A program made the translations under genes and the position numbers. From Flavobacteriales bacterium UBA6057 (GTDB lineage: Bacteria > Bacteroidota > Bacteroidia > Flavobacteriales_G > Salibacteraceae): a DNA stretch of 64,000 bases. This document shows, in pieces, positions 26,961 to 35,515 of the stretch; the first letter of the stretch is position 1, and each line of letters opens with the position of its first letter. The notes below the pieces were generated by a model that searched no databases, was not told where the DNA came from, and saw only the letters and a list, made by a program, of their open reading frames with translations. Where the stretch lies: assembly GCA_002428995.1 (NCBI GenBank), contig DIYJ01000011.1, positions 186,001 to 250,000 of the forward strand. Direction: 5' to 3'.

Positions 26961-28789
26961 TAACCCACCATTATATGTTCTTCCGGATATGAATAATTCG
27001 TGCTGATGATCTTCCTTGTAAAAGCAAAGATGATCGACAGCGTGCCCAATCGACCGATGAACATCGAAACGATCAGAATGACTTTTCCTGGCGCACTCAA
27101 CATTCCCGTAATTCCTGTGCTCAACCCACAAGTGGAAAAGGCCGATACCTCTTCAAACACCAGGTCTAAGACTCCTCTTCCTTCCATGGCCAGAATGTGA
27201 CCTTCTGTAAGACACAGGGCATACACACAGATCAGCATACCTCCACCAAAAGTGATGAGCACGGTGAATGCTTTTAACATGTCGTCCTGTGGAATGGTTC
27301 TTCGAAACACCTCGATTCTCTTTTTCCCCCGAATGATCGAATAGGTGTTGATGATGATCAATGCGAAGGTGGAGGTCTTGATACCACCTGCCGTAGAGAA
27401 GGTATTCCCGCCCACAAACATCATGAATATCAACATGACGATGGAGGCTGCAGTGAGCGTGTGAATGTCTGCGGTATTCAATCCGGCAGAGCGGGCGGAC
27501 ACGGATTGAAAAACAGCTGTGATGCTCGCTTCCACGAAGTTTTTGTCCCCCATCGACTGATTGAGTTCCGCGAAAAAGAAGAGCACGGCTCCAATCACCA
27601 CAAGGATCATGTGCGTATGCACGGCCAGCAGGGTACTCATTTGCGGGCGCTTCCAGGGATGGCGTAATCGATCCCGGAGCTTGCCCGGGGAAAAGAGATC
27701 AAACAACACTGTGAAGCCAAAAGCTCCCAGCAAAATCAGCACTGCCACTACCAAATGCATCAAATATGCTTCGCGCAAAAAGGCGTTGTACATCCCATCG
27801 GTGAGCGTTGAAAAACCTGCATTGTTAAATGCTGAAATGGAATGGAACACACTGAAAAAGATCTTGTCACCTTCCGTCTTCACGGGCATATCAGGCGTTA
27901 TGAGCAAATAGATGAGCAAGGCGCCCACCACTTCAATCAGGATGCTGAGTGTAAAGACTCTCACCAGCATTCCCTTGGCATTGTAGAAGGCGTCTTTGGT
28001 GACGAAGTCTTCGATGATCTCATCCTGCTTTACCCCGAAACCTACGCGCCCCAGGAAGGCAGCCAGGTAAGCGAAGGAGACGATGTTCAAGCCTCCCAGT
28101 TTCATCAGGAACAGGATCACGACCAAGCCTTTGTAGGTGAAAAAAGTTCCCGTGTCTTCCACAATGAGGCCTGTTACACAGGTGGCACTGACCGAGGTGA
28201 AAAGTGCATCCAGAAAGGGCATTCCGTTGACGGTGTGCGACATTTCCGGCATCATCAAAAGCAAGGTTCCTGCAACAATGATGATGAGGAAGCTGAGGAT
28301 GAAAATCGTTGAAGGGTGCAGCTTGATGTTGCTGATCAGGTTCGTATTATCACCCAGCTCAGCAATCACTACAATGAACAAGTAGAATTGCAGGAACACT
28401 ACCGAAAGAGCACTCACGCTCTCCAGGCCCAGCTGATTGAAGATGGATTCAAGGATGAGTGTGTCAAATGCGTTGTAGGAAATACCTTCAATGACAAGCG
28501 TGGCAACGACTGCGCCTTCCAGCCAGTTGCGCCTGACATACTCTCGTGGAGAGAAATCGTAGAATACCTTGACAAGGTAGTGCAGCACATAAAACCCAAA
28601 GCTGGCTTCCACCATCCATTGCAAAGTCTGGCTTGTGTCGTCTGAGAGCTTAAAGCCGTGATAGTAGAATAAACATCCGATGGCAATCAACGACACCACA
28701 ATCGAAACCACCTTGAGTGCTCTCAGGGTTTGTTTCTTGGTGTTGTAGATCAGGAGGTTGATGCGCTCCCTGGTGTCTCTAAGGCTCAC
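26960..28789 (-). CDS. trkH: TrkH/KtrB-family potassium uptake protein
   Basis: A 609-residue polytopic membrane protein with an extra N-terminal hydrophobic region of about 4 helices before the channel. The four selectivity-filter loops are visible: TSVSATCVTGL, HSISAFNNAGFS, QSVSARSAGLN and EEVSAFSTCGLS. It moves K+ (or Na+/K+) across the inner membrane, normally gated by a TrkA/KtrA RCK protein, which is absent here. It lies between rfaE1 (4-base overlap) and ubiE (1-base overlap) in one operon. Confidence 0.88.
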   Translation of the reverse strand: MSLRDTRERINLLIYNTKKQTLRALKVVSIVVSLIAIGCLFYYHGFKLSDDTSQTLQWMVEASFGFYVLHYLVKVFYDFSPREYVRRNWLEGAVVATLVIEGISYNAFDTLILESIFNQLGLESVSALSVVFLQFYLFIVVIAELGDNTNLISNIKLHPSTIFILSFLIIIVAGTLLLMMPEMSHTVNGMPFLDALFTSVSATCVTGLIVEDTGTFFTYKGLVVILFLMKLGGLNIVSFAYLAAFLGRVGFGVKQDEIIEDFVTKDAFYNAKGMLVRVFTLSILIEVVGALLIYLLITPDMPVKTEGDKIFFSVFHSISAFNNAGFSTLTDGMYNAFLREAYLMHLVVAVLILLGAFGFTVLFDLFSPGKLRDRLRHPWKRPQMSTLLAVHTHMILVVIGAVLFFFAELNQSMGDKNFVEASITAVFQSVSARSAGLNTADIHTLTAASIVMLIFMMFVGGNTFSTAGGIKTSTFALIIINTYSIIRGKKRIEVFRRTIPQDDMLKAFTVLITFGGGMLICVYALCLTEGHILAMEGRGVLDLVFEEVSAFSTCGLSTGITGMLSAPGKVILIVSMFIGRLGTLSIIFAFTRKIISTNYSYPEEHIMVG

Positions 28790-29787
28790 GGTTTGGAGAG
28801 TACGTTTTCAATTTCTTGACGAAGCTCCGGCCATTGCACAGAAACAACACCGGGATATTGGCATACCCAGCCTCCAGCGAGGTTGGATACAAAAGCGACT
28901 TCCGGCAGCGATAAACCCGCCAGAAGAGCACAGGTCGCAACACTGATCACCGTGTCGCCCGCTCCGGAAACATCTGCAATCTGGCGCTTGTGCGCTGGTT
29001 GACGATCGCTGTTGCTACCGTCAGAGATGTAAACACCTTGACTGGCCAGCGTGAACAGCCCGGCTTTCATGCTCATCTTATCCAGCAATTGGCTATAGAC
29101 TGCGTCCAATCCCTCTTGGCTCGTGTCAATGTGTGGCAGGCCAAGACCGTCCTTCAGCTCTCGAAGGTTAGGCTTGAACAGGTCTGCACCAGCGTAGGAA
29201 AAGAAGTTTTTCTTCTTCGGGTCTACGGTCACAATGATGCCATGATCCCTGGCCAGGTTGATGATCCTACTGATCACCTCGTGTGATAAAACGCCCTTGT
29301 CGTAGTCCTCGAAGATGATGGCTCGGGGACTTAGCTCACGGATCAGTTTTTCGATCTTCTTAAGAAGTCCATTAGCCAGATCATGATTCAGTTCACCGGT
29401 TTCTTCCTGATCGACCCTCAACAATTGCTGATGACCACTCATCATGCGTGTCTTCAGGGTGGTGATACGATCTTCTGAAACCACCATGCCGGATGTTTCC
29501 AGCTCTAGAGATTCCATCAGCTTGATCACTTCTTTGCCACCCTCGTCCGCGCCAATCACAGAGCAGAGAATAGGGCGTGCTCCCATCGCTTGAACGTTGA
29601 GGGCAACATTGGCAGCGCCTCCCAATCTGTTTTCACGCTCTTCAACAGCCAGCACAGGCACGGGCGCTTCTGGTGAAATCCGATTCACCTTTCCCCGATG
29701 GTATGCATCGATCATTACATCCCCAATGATGAGAATGTTGGCTCCCTTTGTACTTTCCAGGGCCTGAATAATGTGAGCGGCTTGCAT
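28786..29787 (-). CDS. rfaE1: D-glycero-beta-D-manno-heptose-7-phosphate kinase (RfaE1 type)
   Basis: A 333-residue PfkB-family kinase. It has ILIIGDVMIDAYHRGKVNRISPEAP, RLGGAANVALN and the catalytic ADVSGAGDTVIS motif. It phosphorylates heptose 7-phosphate at C1 for ADP-heptose and LPS core synthesis. Only the kinase domain is present; the nucleotidyltransferase domain fused in E. coli HldE is missing, as is common in this phylum. It follows the aminotransferase by 3 bases. Confidence 0.88.
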   Translation of the reverse strand: MQAAHIIQALESTKGANILIIGDVMIDAYHRGKVNRISPEAPVPVLAVEERENRLGGAANVALNVQAMGARPILCSVIGADEGGKEVIKLMESLELETSGMVVSEDRITTLKTRMMSGHQQLLRVDQEETGELNHDLANGLLKKIEKLIRELSPRAIIFEDYDKGVLSHEVISRIINLARDHGIIVTVDPKKKNFFSYAGADLFKPNLRELKDGLGLPHIDTSQEGLDAVYSQLLDKMSMKAGLFTLASQGVYISDGSNSDRQPAHKRQIADVSGAGDTVISVATCALLAGLSLPEVAFVSNLAGGWVCQYPGVVSVQWPELRQEIENVLSKP

Positions 29788-29790
29788 CGG

Positions 29791-30984
29791 TCAATCCAAT
29801 TCTTTCACGGCCTTGGTGATCCGTGTGATCGCCTCTTGCAGATCTTCCTCAGAAGCTGCGTAGGAAATTCTGATATAACCTTCCAGTCCAAAGGCGGACC
29901 CAGGGACGGTGGCTACGTGAGCAGTATCAAGCAGATACATGCAAAGGTCGTTGCTGTCGTTGATGATTCCCTTACTGTGCGACTTTCCGAAAAGCTGGGC
30001 GACTCGTGGAAAAAGATAGAAAGCTCCTTCCGGCTCATTGCATTCAAAGCCCGGAATTTCTGAAGCTCCCTTTATCATCAACGCTCTTCGTTGGCGGAAT
30101 GCTTCCTTCATGTAATCTACGGAAGATGGAAGTGCTTCCATTGCTGCCTGAGCTGCCTTTTGGCTGATGCCGGATGCACCGCTGGTGAACTGTCCCTGCA
30201 TTTTGGAACAGGCCTTGGCAATTTCTTCAGACGCAGCCAGGTAACCGATTCTCCAACCGGTCATCGCAAAGGCTTTGGAGACACCATTCACGGTGATCAC
30301 TCTATCCTTGATATCATCCACTTCCGCCAGGCTGAAATGTGTTCCCACAAATCGAATGTGTTCATAGATCTCATCGCAGATCACAATCAGTTGTGGGTGT
30401 TTTTTAATCACCTCAGCCAATGCTATCAATTCCTCCTTGGTGTAGGCACTTCCGGTGGGGTTGGAAGGCGAGGAGAAAAGCATCATTTTGGTTTTTGGAG
30501 TGATGGCTCCTTCCAGTTGCTCGGGTGTGATCTTAAAGTTGCTCTCCAATGAACTGGCCACATCTACCACCACACCTTCCGCAAAGCGAATCATCTCGCG
30601 GTAGCTCACCCAGTAGGGCGAAGGCAGAATTACTTCATCTCCAGGATTCACGAGGCAGAGGATGGCATTCATGAGGCTCTGCTTGGCTCCGGTAGAAACC
30701 ACAATTTGACTGGGCTTGTAGTCCAGGTTGTTGTCTCTCTTGAGCTTCTTCGCAATTGCCTCCCTCAACTCCATGTAACCAGGGACGGGCGGATAATGCG
30801 AGTAATTGTCATCGATGGCTTGCTTGGCCGCAGCCTTGATGAAATCTGGCGTGTCAAAATCCGGTTCACCCAAGCTCAGGCTGATCACATCGATGCCCTT
30901 GGCTTTGAGGTCGCGACTACGCTGCGACATGGCGATGGTTGCGGATTCCGCGAGTCTCTCAATTCGTTCTGTAAGTATTGCCAT
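29791..30984 (-). CDS. Class I pyridoxal-phosphate aminotransferase (aspartate aminotransferase-like)
   Basis: A 397-residue fold-type I PLP enzyme. It has SLSLGEPDFDTPDFI, the GAKQSLMNAI phosphate-loop region, NPTGSAYTKEE, the CDEIYEHIRF Asp/Tyr pair and the Schiff-base lysine in NGVSKAFAMTGWRIGY. Such enzymes often act on aspartate, and some on aromatic or prephenate substrates; substrate is not certain. It heads the operon aminotransferase-rfaE1-trkH-ubiE-porT, with a -7 box just upstream. Confidence 0.9.
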   Translation of the reverse strand: MAILTERIERLAESATIAMSQRSRDLKAKGIDVISLSLGEPDFDTPDFIKAAAKQAIDDNYSHYPPVPGYMELREAIAKKLKRDNNLDYKPSQIVVSTGAKQSLMNAILCLVNPGDEVILPSPYWVSYREMIRFAEGVVVDVASSLESNFKITPEQLEGAITPKTKMMLFSSPSNPTGSAYTKEELIALAEVIKKHPQLIVICDEIYEHIRFVGTHFSLAEVDDIKDRVITVNGVSKAFAMTGWRIGYLAASEEIAKACSKMQGQFTSGASGISQKAAQAAMEALPSSVDYMKEAFRQRRALMIKGASEIPGFECNEPEGAFYLFPRVAQLFGKSHSKGIINDSNDLCMYLLDTAHVATVPGSAFGLEGYIRISYAASEEDLQEAITRITKAVKELD

Positions 30985-31003
30985 GAAGCGAAGAATAGAT
31001 GGG

Positions 31004-31011
31004 CAAAGCTA
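31004..31011 (-). promoter_or_regulatory. -7 promoter box of the aminotransferase-rfaE1-trkH-ubiE-porT operon
   Basis: Minus strand TAGCTTTG followed by CCC, the same sequence as at accD and lptD. It lies 19 bases before the start codon. No good TTG upstream. Confidence 0.5.
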
Positions 31012-31073
31012 AAAATTTGAATCACCGCTCGGGGACACGGCTTGCAAGCTTCAGAACTCCGTTATTTGCATCC

Positions 31074-31610
31074 ATGGAAATTGTTGGGAAATTAGTGGAC
31101 GTGCTGCTCTATACTGTACCTGCGGCAGCCGTCATCTTGATGGGATACCTGATGTTGAAGCAATACCTGGATCACATCAAGCGTGCTCAGGATCAGGATT
31201 GGAAGCAGCGTCAGCAAAAGCACTACATGCCGGTGATGATGCAGTCTTACGAGCGATTGATCATGCTCCTCGAGCGTATCCATCCTGAGAGCCTGGTGTT
31301 TAGAGTACACAAGCCGGGGATGAGTGCACGACTGATTCAGGCAGACATGTTGAAGGTGATTCGCGATGAGTTTGACCATAACCTTACGCAGCAACTCTAT
31401 TTGAGTAATGAGGCATGGTCAGCAGTGAAAGCTGCCAAGGAAGAAACCATCAAGATTGTGAAAGTGGCTGCGAGCCAGTCTGGTGAAAATGCAGATGGAA
31501 TGAAAATGGCCGAGTCCATTTTGAAGTTGGTCTCTCAAATGGATAAGCTGCCTACGGAAGTAGCTATTGATATCCTCAAGTCAGAGTTCAGAAAGCGAAT
31601 GCGTTCCTAG
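31074..31610 (+). CDS. Conserved hypothetical membrane-anchored protein
   Basis: I do not recognise a named family. The protein has 178 residues from ATG 31074: an N-terminal transmembrane helix (about residues 8-27), a short basic stretch, then a soluble alpha-helical part with MMQSYERLIMLLERIHPESL and DEFDHNLTQQLYLSNEAW. Proteins with such a YERLxLxLERIxP pattern are, as I recall, widespread and uncharacterised in Bacteroidota. It overlaps meaB convergently by 4 bases. An ATG-like frame start at 30999 would overlap the divergent promoter and is not chosen. Confidence 0.7.
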   Translation: MEIVGKLVDVLLYTVPAAAVILMGYLMLKQYLDHIKRAQDQDWKQRQQKHYMPVMMQSYERLIMLLERIHPESLVFRVHKPGMSARLIQADMLKVIRDEFDHNLTQQLYLSNEAWSAVKAAKEETIKIVKVAASQSGENADGMKMAESILKLVSQMDKLPTEVAIDILKSEFRKRMRS

Positions 31611-32635
31611 CTTTTAGGAATTCCGAAACGCTCGCGAAGCGGTTCCAGAATTTGCAGCGCACCGGCATATTCGTTGAGGCTGCCGTTTTCCAGCTGAGCC
31701 TGAATGTCTGATAGCAACTGATCGTCACCTAACACAGATCTTACGAGGTCATAAAGCCCCATTTCGCTCAGCCGTTCAAAGGCTCGTAGGTTTTGGGTAA
31801 TCCGGTTTGCCTCGAAAAAACCATTGGACGAGGTGTGCTCCCGGAAGGCTTTCAATCGTTTCCAGCACTCTTTTACACCAAGGCCGTGCAGACCTGAAGC
31901 TAAGAGCACTTTCACCCTCCATTCACTTTCTTTTGCGGGAAACAAGTGCAGCGCAATTTCCAATTGCTTTTTGGCCTGTTTCGCCAGCGATTCATTGCTT
32001 CCATCAGCTTTATTGATCACAATGAGATCGGCAGCCTCCATGATTCCGCGCTTGATCCCTTGTAGCTCATCTCCAGTGCCTGGCATGGCGAGCATGAGAA
32101 AAACATCGGTCAAAAACAGAGCCTCCGTTTCGCTTTGTCCCACACCCACGGTTTCAATGATGATGGTGTCAAATCCGGCAGCTTCACACAGGAGCATGGT
32201 CTCCCGTGTTCTAGCAGCAATGCCTCCTAGTGTGCCAGCGGATGGACTGGGGCGAATAAAAGCTTCGGGAGCGCGGCTCAAACTTCCCATTCTGGTTTTA
32301 TCACCGAGAATAGAGCCCTTGCTCTGCGTGCTGCTGGGATCAATCGCGAGCACGGCCAGTTTGTTGCCACTTTCGATGACTTCTTTGCCAAGGGCTTCAA
32401 TAAACGTGCTTTTTCCAACTCCGGGAATGCCGGTCAATCCGATGCGAAAAGAGGGAGTACGCTGGTTGTAAATCTTATCGAGTAGTTCCAGCGATTGAGT
32501 GCGATGAGCTGGCACCTGACTCTCAATCAGGGTGATGGCTCTGGAAAGTGCCAGTCGGTCGCCCTGAACGATGCGATGGGCAAATTCTGCTGTGGAAAGA
32601 TGTGGCAAGTGATTAAGATTGGGAGCAAGGTACAA
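31607..32635 (-). CDS. meaB: Methylmalonyl-CoA mutase-associated GTPase MeaB
   Basis: A 342-residue G3E-type GTPase that protects and loads cobalamin on methylmalonyl-CoA mutase. Motifs: Walker A GIPGVGKST, ETVGVGQSE, and NKAD. It has the ARTRETMLLCEAAGFDTIIIETVG segment typical of the family. The mutase itself is not in the window. It is the last gene of the operon from the tauE-like gene, 9 bases after the lipoprotein gene. Confidence 0.92.
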   Translation of the reverse strand: MYLAPNLNHLPHLSTAEFAHRIVQGDRLALSRAITLIESQVPAHRTQSLELLDKIYNQRTPSFRIGLTGIPGVGKSTFIEALGKEVIESGNKLAVLAIDPSSTQSKGSILGDKTRMGSLSRAPEAFIRPSPSAGTLGGIAARTRETMLLCEAAGFDTIIIETVGVGQSETEALFLTDVFLMLAMPGTGDELQGIKRGIMEAADLIVINKADGSNESLAKQAKKQLEIALHLFPAKESEWRVKVLLASGLHGLGVKECWKRLKAFREHTSSNGFFEANRITQNLRAFERLSEMGLYDLVRSVLGDDQLLSDIQAQLENGSLNEYAGALQILEPLRERFGIPKS

Positions 32636-32644
32636 ACACCGAAA

Positions 32645-33037
32645 TCAATTCAGGTCGTGGTGGAAGCTCACGAACAGCGGAGTGCAATTTCCCTCTGAAA
32701 TCTCGCTTACCGTAGCTTCATACTTGTTGCCGATCTCCATGCGGTTTCTCTCAATAAAGTCGTGATCAATGCGAACGTCAGGCTTGAACGTGCTCAGTTC
32801 CTGGTCTTCGAAGGCGAGGCTGCTGCCGTCAAAGTCGAGGATCACACTGATCTTTCCGTCACCATCGGGATGAGGCTTAAAGTTTTTGACGCGCACCATC
32901 ACGTTGTAGGTTTCGTAATAGCAATCGTCTGCATTGCTCTGGCCGCCACCACAGCTCAATAAAAAGGCCCCGAAAAACAGGGCCATGCAATGAGCTATGA
33001 AGATTCTTTTAGCGGATGAACTTACTGTTCCAAACAT
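32645..33037 (-). CDS. Hypothetical lipoprotein
   Basis: A 130-residue protein with a lipoprotein signal (KRIFIAHCMALFFGAFLLSCGGG); the Cys in LLSC would be lipidated. The mature part is short, with DCYYETYNVMVRV and a C-terminal GNCTPLFVSFH that could form a disulfide (two Cys). I recognise no family. The start ATG 33037 overlaps the upstream gene by 29 bases; ATG 32986 would give a shorter signal. It probably faces the periplasm. Confidence 0.65.
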   Translation of the reverse strand: MFGTVSSSAKRIFIAHCMALFFGAFLLSCGGGQSNADDCYYETYNVMVRVKNFKPHPDGDGKISVILDFDGSSLAFEDQELSTFKPDVRIDHDFIERNRMEIGNKYEATVSEISEGNCTPLFVSFHHDLN

Positions 33038-33719
33038 TTTCGCTGAAGTCTTTTGAATACATGATACCAGTGATGATGGCGAGCATCAACAGCAGACAGG
33101 AACCCATGCTAAAAATGAAAAAGCGATAGAAGAACTCTGCCTGAACGGACTGGAACTGCGAAGGTACAGCCATCGCCACGATCGATCCAATCACAATTGA
33201 GGAAATGGTCAGCGCCTTCATGTGCCTGAATGGATATTTCAACGCATGTTGGATCCAGGAAAGATCGTCACCCCACTGATGTATGTAGTAATACTTGCCG
33301 TTGGGCAGTTGCGTGAAGAGGATCGGGTCCTTTGTGCTGTCAAATAGTTTGAAGCGCTCAGCTGGTGCAACTACCTTGAAGTTCTCAAATCGCATTCCTG
33401 TTTTGGCCTCAACATGCTTCACATGATGAATCGCCTCCACCGGAATTTCTGATTTGAATAGCTCGCTGTCCAGAAAACGGAGGCGGTACTTTACACAAAT
33501 GGCCTCAATACTCTCCCGGTCATAAATTCTGCTTTCATCGAGTTTATGTAGACCAAGATTCTCGCTCAGTTTTCCTGGCTTTTGAAAGATGCGCTGCTTG
33601 ATGTCAGATTCAACATGCTCGTCTTTCGAAAGAATGGTGAGGGCTTCGTTTATCAATCGCTTTTGCGCAACGCTCTGCTGCGCTTTGTTCAACTCATCCA
33701 GTAGATTAATGTCCTGCAT
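33009..33719 (-). CDS. Conserved hypothetical protein with two C-terminal membrane helices
   Basis: A 236-residue protein: a soluble region (about 1-165) rich in charged residues, with PVEAIHHVKHVEAKTGMRFENFKVVAPAE, then two hydrophobic helices (about 168-187 and 200-222). I do not recognise it; the GMRFENFKVVAP and LFDSTKDPILFTQLPNGKYYYIHQWG segments look conserved and structural. It sits between a 42-residue membrane protein and a lipoprotein, so the operon may encode an envelope unit. Confidence 0.65.
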   Translation of the reverse strand: MQDINLLDELNKAQQSVAQKRLINEALTILSKDEHVESDIKQRIFQKPGKLSENLGLHKLDESRIYDRESIEAICVKYRLRFLDSELFKSEIPVEAIHHVKHVEAKTGMRFENFKVVAPAERFKLFDSTKDPILFTQLPNGKYYYIHQWGDDLSWIQHALKYPFRHMKALTISSIVIGSIVAMAVPSQFQSVQAEFFYRFFIFSMGSCLLLMLAIITGIMYSKDFSENVWNSKFIR

Positions 33720-33740
33720 ATTATTGCTGTTTTTTCAATA

Positions 33741-33869
33741 CTAATGGGTGGTTGACCGATTGTCCTTTTTGCGTTTGTAGCGCTTCCATTGAAACCATCC
33801 GAAAATGGAGAAGAAAGCGAAGAGCATCAAGAATAGAAAGGCTAAAACTACGTATTCTCCCGGTGCCAT
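33741..33869 (-). CDS. 42-residue single-span membrane protein
   Basis: A small frame starting MAPGEYVVLAFLFLMLFAF, with one hydrophobic helix (about 7-27) and a basic C-terminus (KRYKRKKD). It lies 32 bases after the tauE-like gene stop and 21 bases before the next gene, in the same direction and between co-oriented genes, which makes it a real gene more likely than chance. The basic tail suggests N-out/C-in insertion. No function can be given. Confidence 0.55.
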   Translation of the reverse strand: MAPGEYVVLAFLFLMLFAFFSIFGWFQWKRYKRKKDNRSTTH

Positions 33870-33901
33870 CAAAAGTTCAACAGTTAAGATCAGCGGATGG
33901 T

Positions 33902-34672
33902 TTAAATGTAACCAAGGATCATTAAAGCAGCGATCACGATCATGAGTAAACCAACTGCGTATTGAATGGAGGAGATGGTGATTTTCTTAAGTGCTCGCTT
34001 TCCAAGGTAGGCGCCTCCAAATGCCGCAATAGTAGCTACTGCGACCACCGTCCAGTTGTTCATTTGGGAAGCATCAAAACTCAGCGCGTAAGTCCCGATA
34101 CGGATGGTGTCTACAAGGCATGCAATGACAACTCCTGACGCAATGAACTGCTCCTTACTAAGTGGAAATTTAATGAGGAAGGCACTGCGAAGTGCACCCT
34201 GATGCCCGCTGAGTCCTCCAAAGAAACCGCTGAGTATTCCTCCCGGGATCAGTGCGTTCTCGCCAAACTGTAGTTTTTTGAAGAAAGGGATCAGTTCGAA
34301 CAGCGCGAAGAAGAAGATGAGAACACCAAGCACCAGATTGAGCATGTAAGTCTCGTGTTCTCCAAAAAGTGTGAAGTGAACGGTATTATCAGAGTGGGAG
34401 AGTATGGTGAGTAACCATGCTCCACCAAAGGCTCCGAGGATGGCTGGAAAACCGAATTTGATCACTACCGGCCAGTGCGCACTGCGCCCGATCAAGGTTA
34501 GCTTAAAAAGGTTGTTCAGAAAGTGGACAATGGCTGTAGTAGCTACTGCAATTTCAGGAGGAAAGAAAAAGATGAGAACAGGAGTGAGAAGGGTTCCAAG
34601 CCCAAACCCCGAGAAGAAGGTTAGCATGGAGGCCCCGAAGGCTACAGCGGCTATGATGACATATTCAAGCAT
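33902..34672 (-). CDS. TauE/SafE-family (DUF81) anion exporter
   Basis: A 256-residue inner-membrane protein with about eight helices and the two-repeat TauE/SafE plan: FGASMLTFFSGFGLGTLLTPVLIFFFPPEIAVATTAIVHFLNN in the first half, GGILSGFFGGLSGHQGALRSAFLI in the second. Some members export sulfite or organosulfonates, but the range is wide. The 12-base-pair hairpin with a T7 run ends exactly at its ATG, so transcription of this operon is probably attenuated. Confidence 0.82.
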   Translation of the reverse strand: MLEYVIIAAVAFGASMLTFFSGFGLGTLLTPVLIFFFPPEIAVATTAIVHFLNNLFKLTLIGRSAHWPVVIKFGFPAILGAFGGAWLLTILSHSDNTVHFTLFGEHETYMLNLVLGVLIFFFALFELIPFFKKLQFGENALIPGGILSGFFGGLSGHQGALRSAFLIKFPLSKEQFIASGVVIACLVDTIRIGTYALSFDASQMNNWTVVAVATIAAFGGAYLGKRALKKITISSIQYAVGLLMIVIAALMILGYI

Positions 34673-34720
34673 AAAAAAACCGGAGAAAGAATGTGATCAA
34701 GTAAGATCTCTTTCTCCGGT
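34673..34720 (-). terminator. Terminator hairpin directly in front of the tauE-like start codon
   Basis: On the minus strand ACCGGAGAAAGA (complement of 34709-34720) pairs perfectly with TCTTTCTCCGGT (34679-34690), loop 18, followed by seven T that abut the ATG. An upstream segment (minus CTGGTGA, 34761-34767) can pair instead with TCACCGG (34716-34722), which would break the terminator stem. That suggests an attenuator. Confidence 0.75.
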
Positions 34721-34785
34721 GAAGCACCCCAAAATCCTAACTGATGATAGAAACGCTCTCTCACCAGTAAAAGTTATATGTTAAT

Positions 34786-34801
34786 TCGTCTATTTAGACG
34801 A
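34786..34801. promoter_or_regulatory. Perfect 7-2-7 palindrome between divergent tauE-like and nitroreductase genes
   Basis: TCGTCTA TT TAGACGA, a perfect inverted repeat with a 2-base spacer. It is placed 55 bases before the nitroreductase start and about 115 before the tauE-like start, so it could be an operator for a dimeric repressor, or an RNA hairpin. Confidence 0.45.
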
Positions 34802-34855
34802 CTTGTTTTCTAAGAACGATTAGAAGGGACAATAGTAATACAAAAGCTGGAATAA

Positions 34856-35428
34856 ATGAAAACCTCAACAGAAATAATCAAGGAAAGAAGATCAATTTAT
34901 CCAAGAATGTTTTCGGATGCACCCGTGCAGCGGGATGAACTGGAAAAGGCACTTGAAACCGCCCGTTGGGCCCCAACCCACAAGTTGACGCAACCATGGA
35001 GGTTTCAGGTATTTATGGGTGAAAGCAAAGAACCGCTACTTCATGTTCTGGAGGCGTGGACAAAAGCTCGTCCCACAACTCCTGAAGTGATCCAAAAAAA
35101 GATTACTAAGCTCCATGACAATTTCAGGGTTTCGGGAGCGGTCATTGCCATTGTAATGAAACGTGACGATGGAGAGCGTATACCATATTTTGAGGAACTC
35201 AGTGCAACGGCCTGCGCAGTCCAAAACTTTTGGCTGTCACTGAAGTCGTTTGGCCTGGCCGGATATTGGAGTACCGGATCTGGAACCAACTCAGAGGAGG
35301 TACGTGCCTTTCTGGAAATAGAAGAGAAGGACGAACACCTTGGGTGGTTTTACATTGGGAAAACAGAAGTGGAGCTTCCGGAACCTCAGAATCGGAAGGG
35401 AGTAGAAGAGTATGTGATTTGGAGATGA
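34856..35428 (+). CDS. Nitroreductase family FMN protein
   Basis: A 190-residue nitroreductase-family flavoprotein with I-KERRSIYPR near the start (FMN phosphate binding) and RWAPTHKLTQPWRF, CAVQNFWLSLKSFGLAGYW and GWFYIGK near the end. It is likely an NAD(P)H-dependent oxidoreductase, homodimeric, with an unknown substrate. It is divergent from the tauE-like gene; the 183-base region between them holds the palindrome and hairpin listed. Confidence 0.88.
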   Translation: MKTSTEIIKERRSIYPRMFSDAPVQRDELEKALETARWAPTHKLTQPWRFQVFMGESKEPLLHVLEAWTKARPTTPEVIQKKITKLHDNFRVSGAVIAIVMKRDDGERIPYFEELSATACAVQNFWLSLKSFGLAGYWSTGSGTNSEEVRAFLEIEEKDEHLGWFYIGKTEVELPEPQNRKGVEEYVIWR

Positions 35429-35432
35429 GTAT

Positions 35433-35480
35433 AAAAAATGTGTGTGCCCTCCACCACAAGGGTTTCTACAGGCACACACT
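35433..35480 (-). terminator. Terminator of the GT4 gene at 35516
   Basis: GTGTGTGCC (35440-35448) pairs with GGCACACAC (35471-35479); an inner CCCT/AGGG pair shortens the loop. On the minus strand a T-run (complement of 35433-35438) follows. It may also slow nitroreductase transcripts from the other side. Confidence 0.65.
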
Positions 35481-35515
35481 ATCAACCACCACTATGAAAA
35501 CTTCTTATTTCAATC

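Noticed and set aside
26961..27131. Longer N-terminus for ubiE
   Set aside because: It lies inside trkH and has no methyltransferase similarity; ATG 26960 fits the family.
34721..34800. Known riboswitch (TPP, SAM, fluoride) before the TauE-like gene
   Set aside because: A GGGGTGC and a CTGATGA are present, but the other conserved parts of these aptamers are missing.
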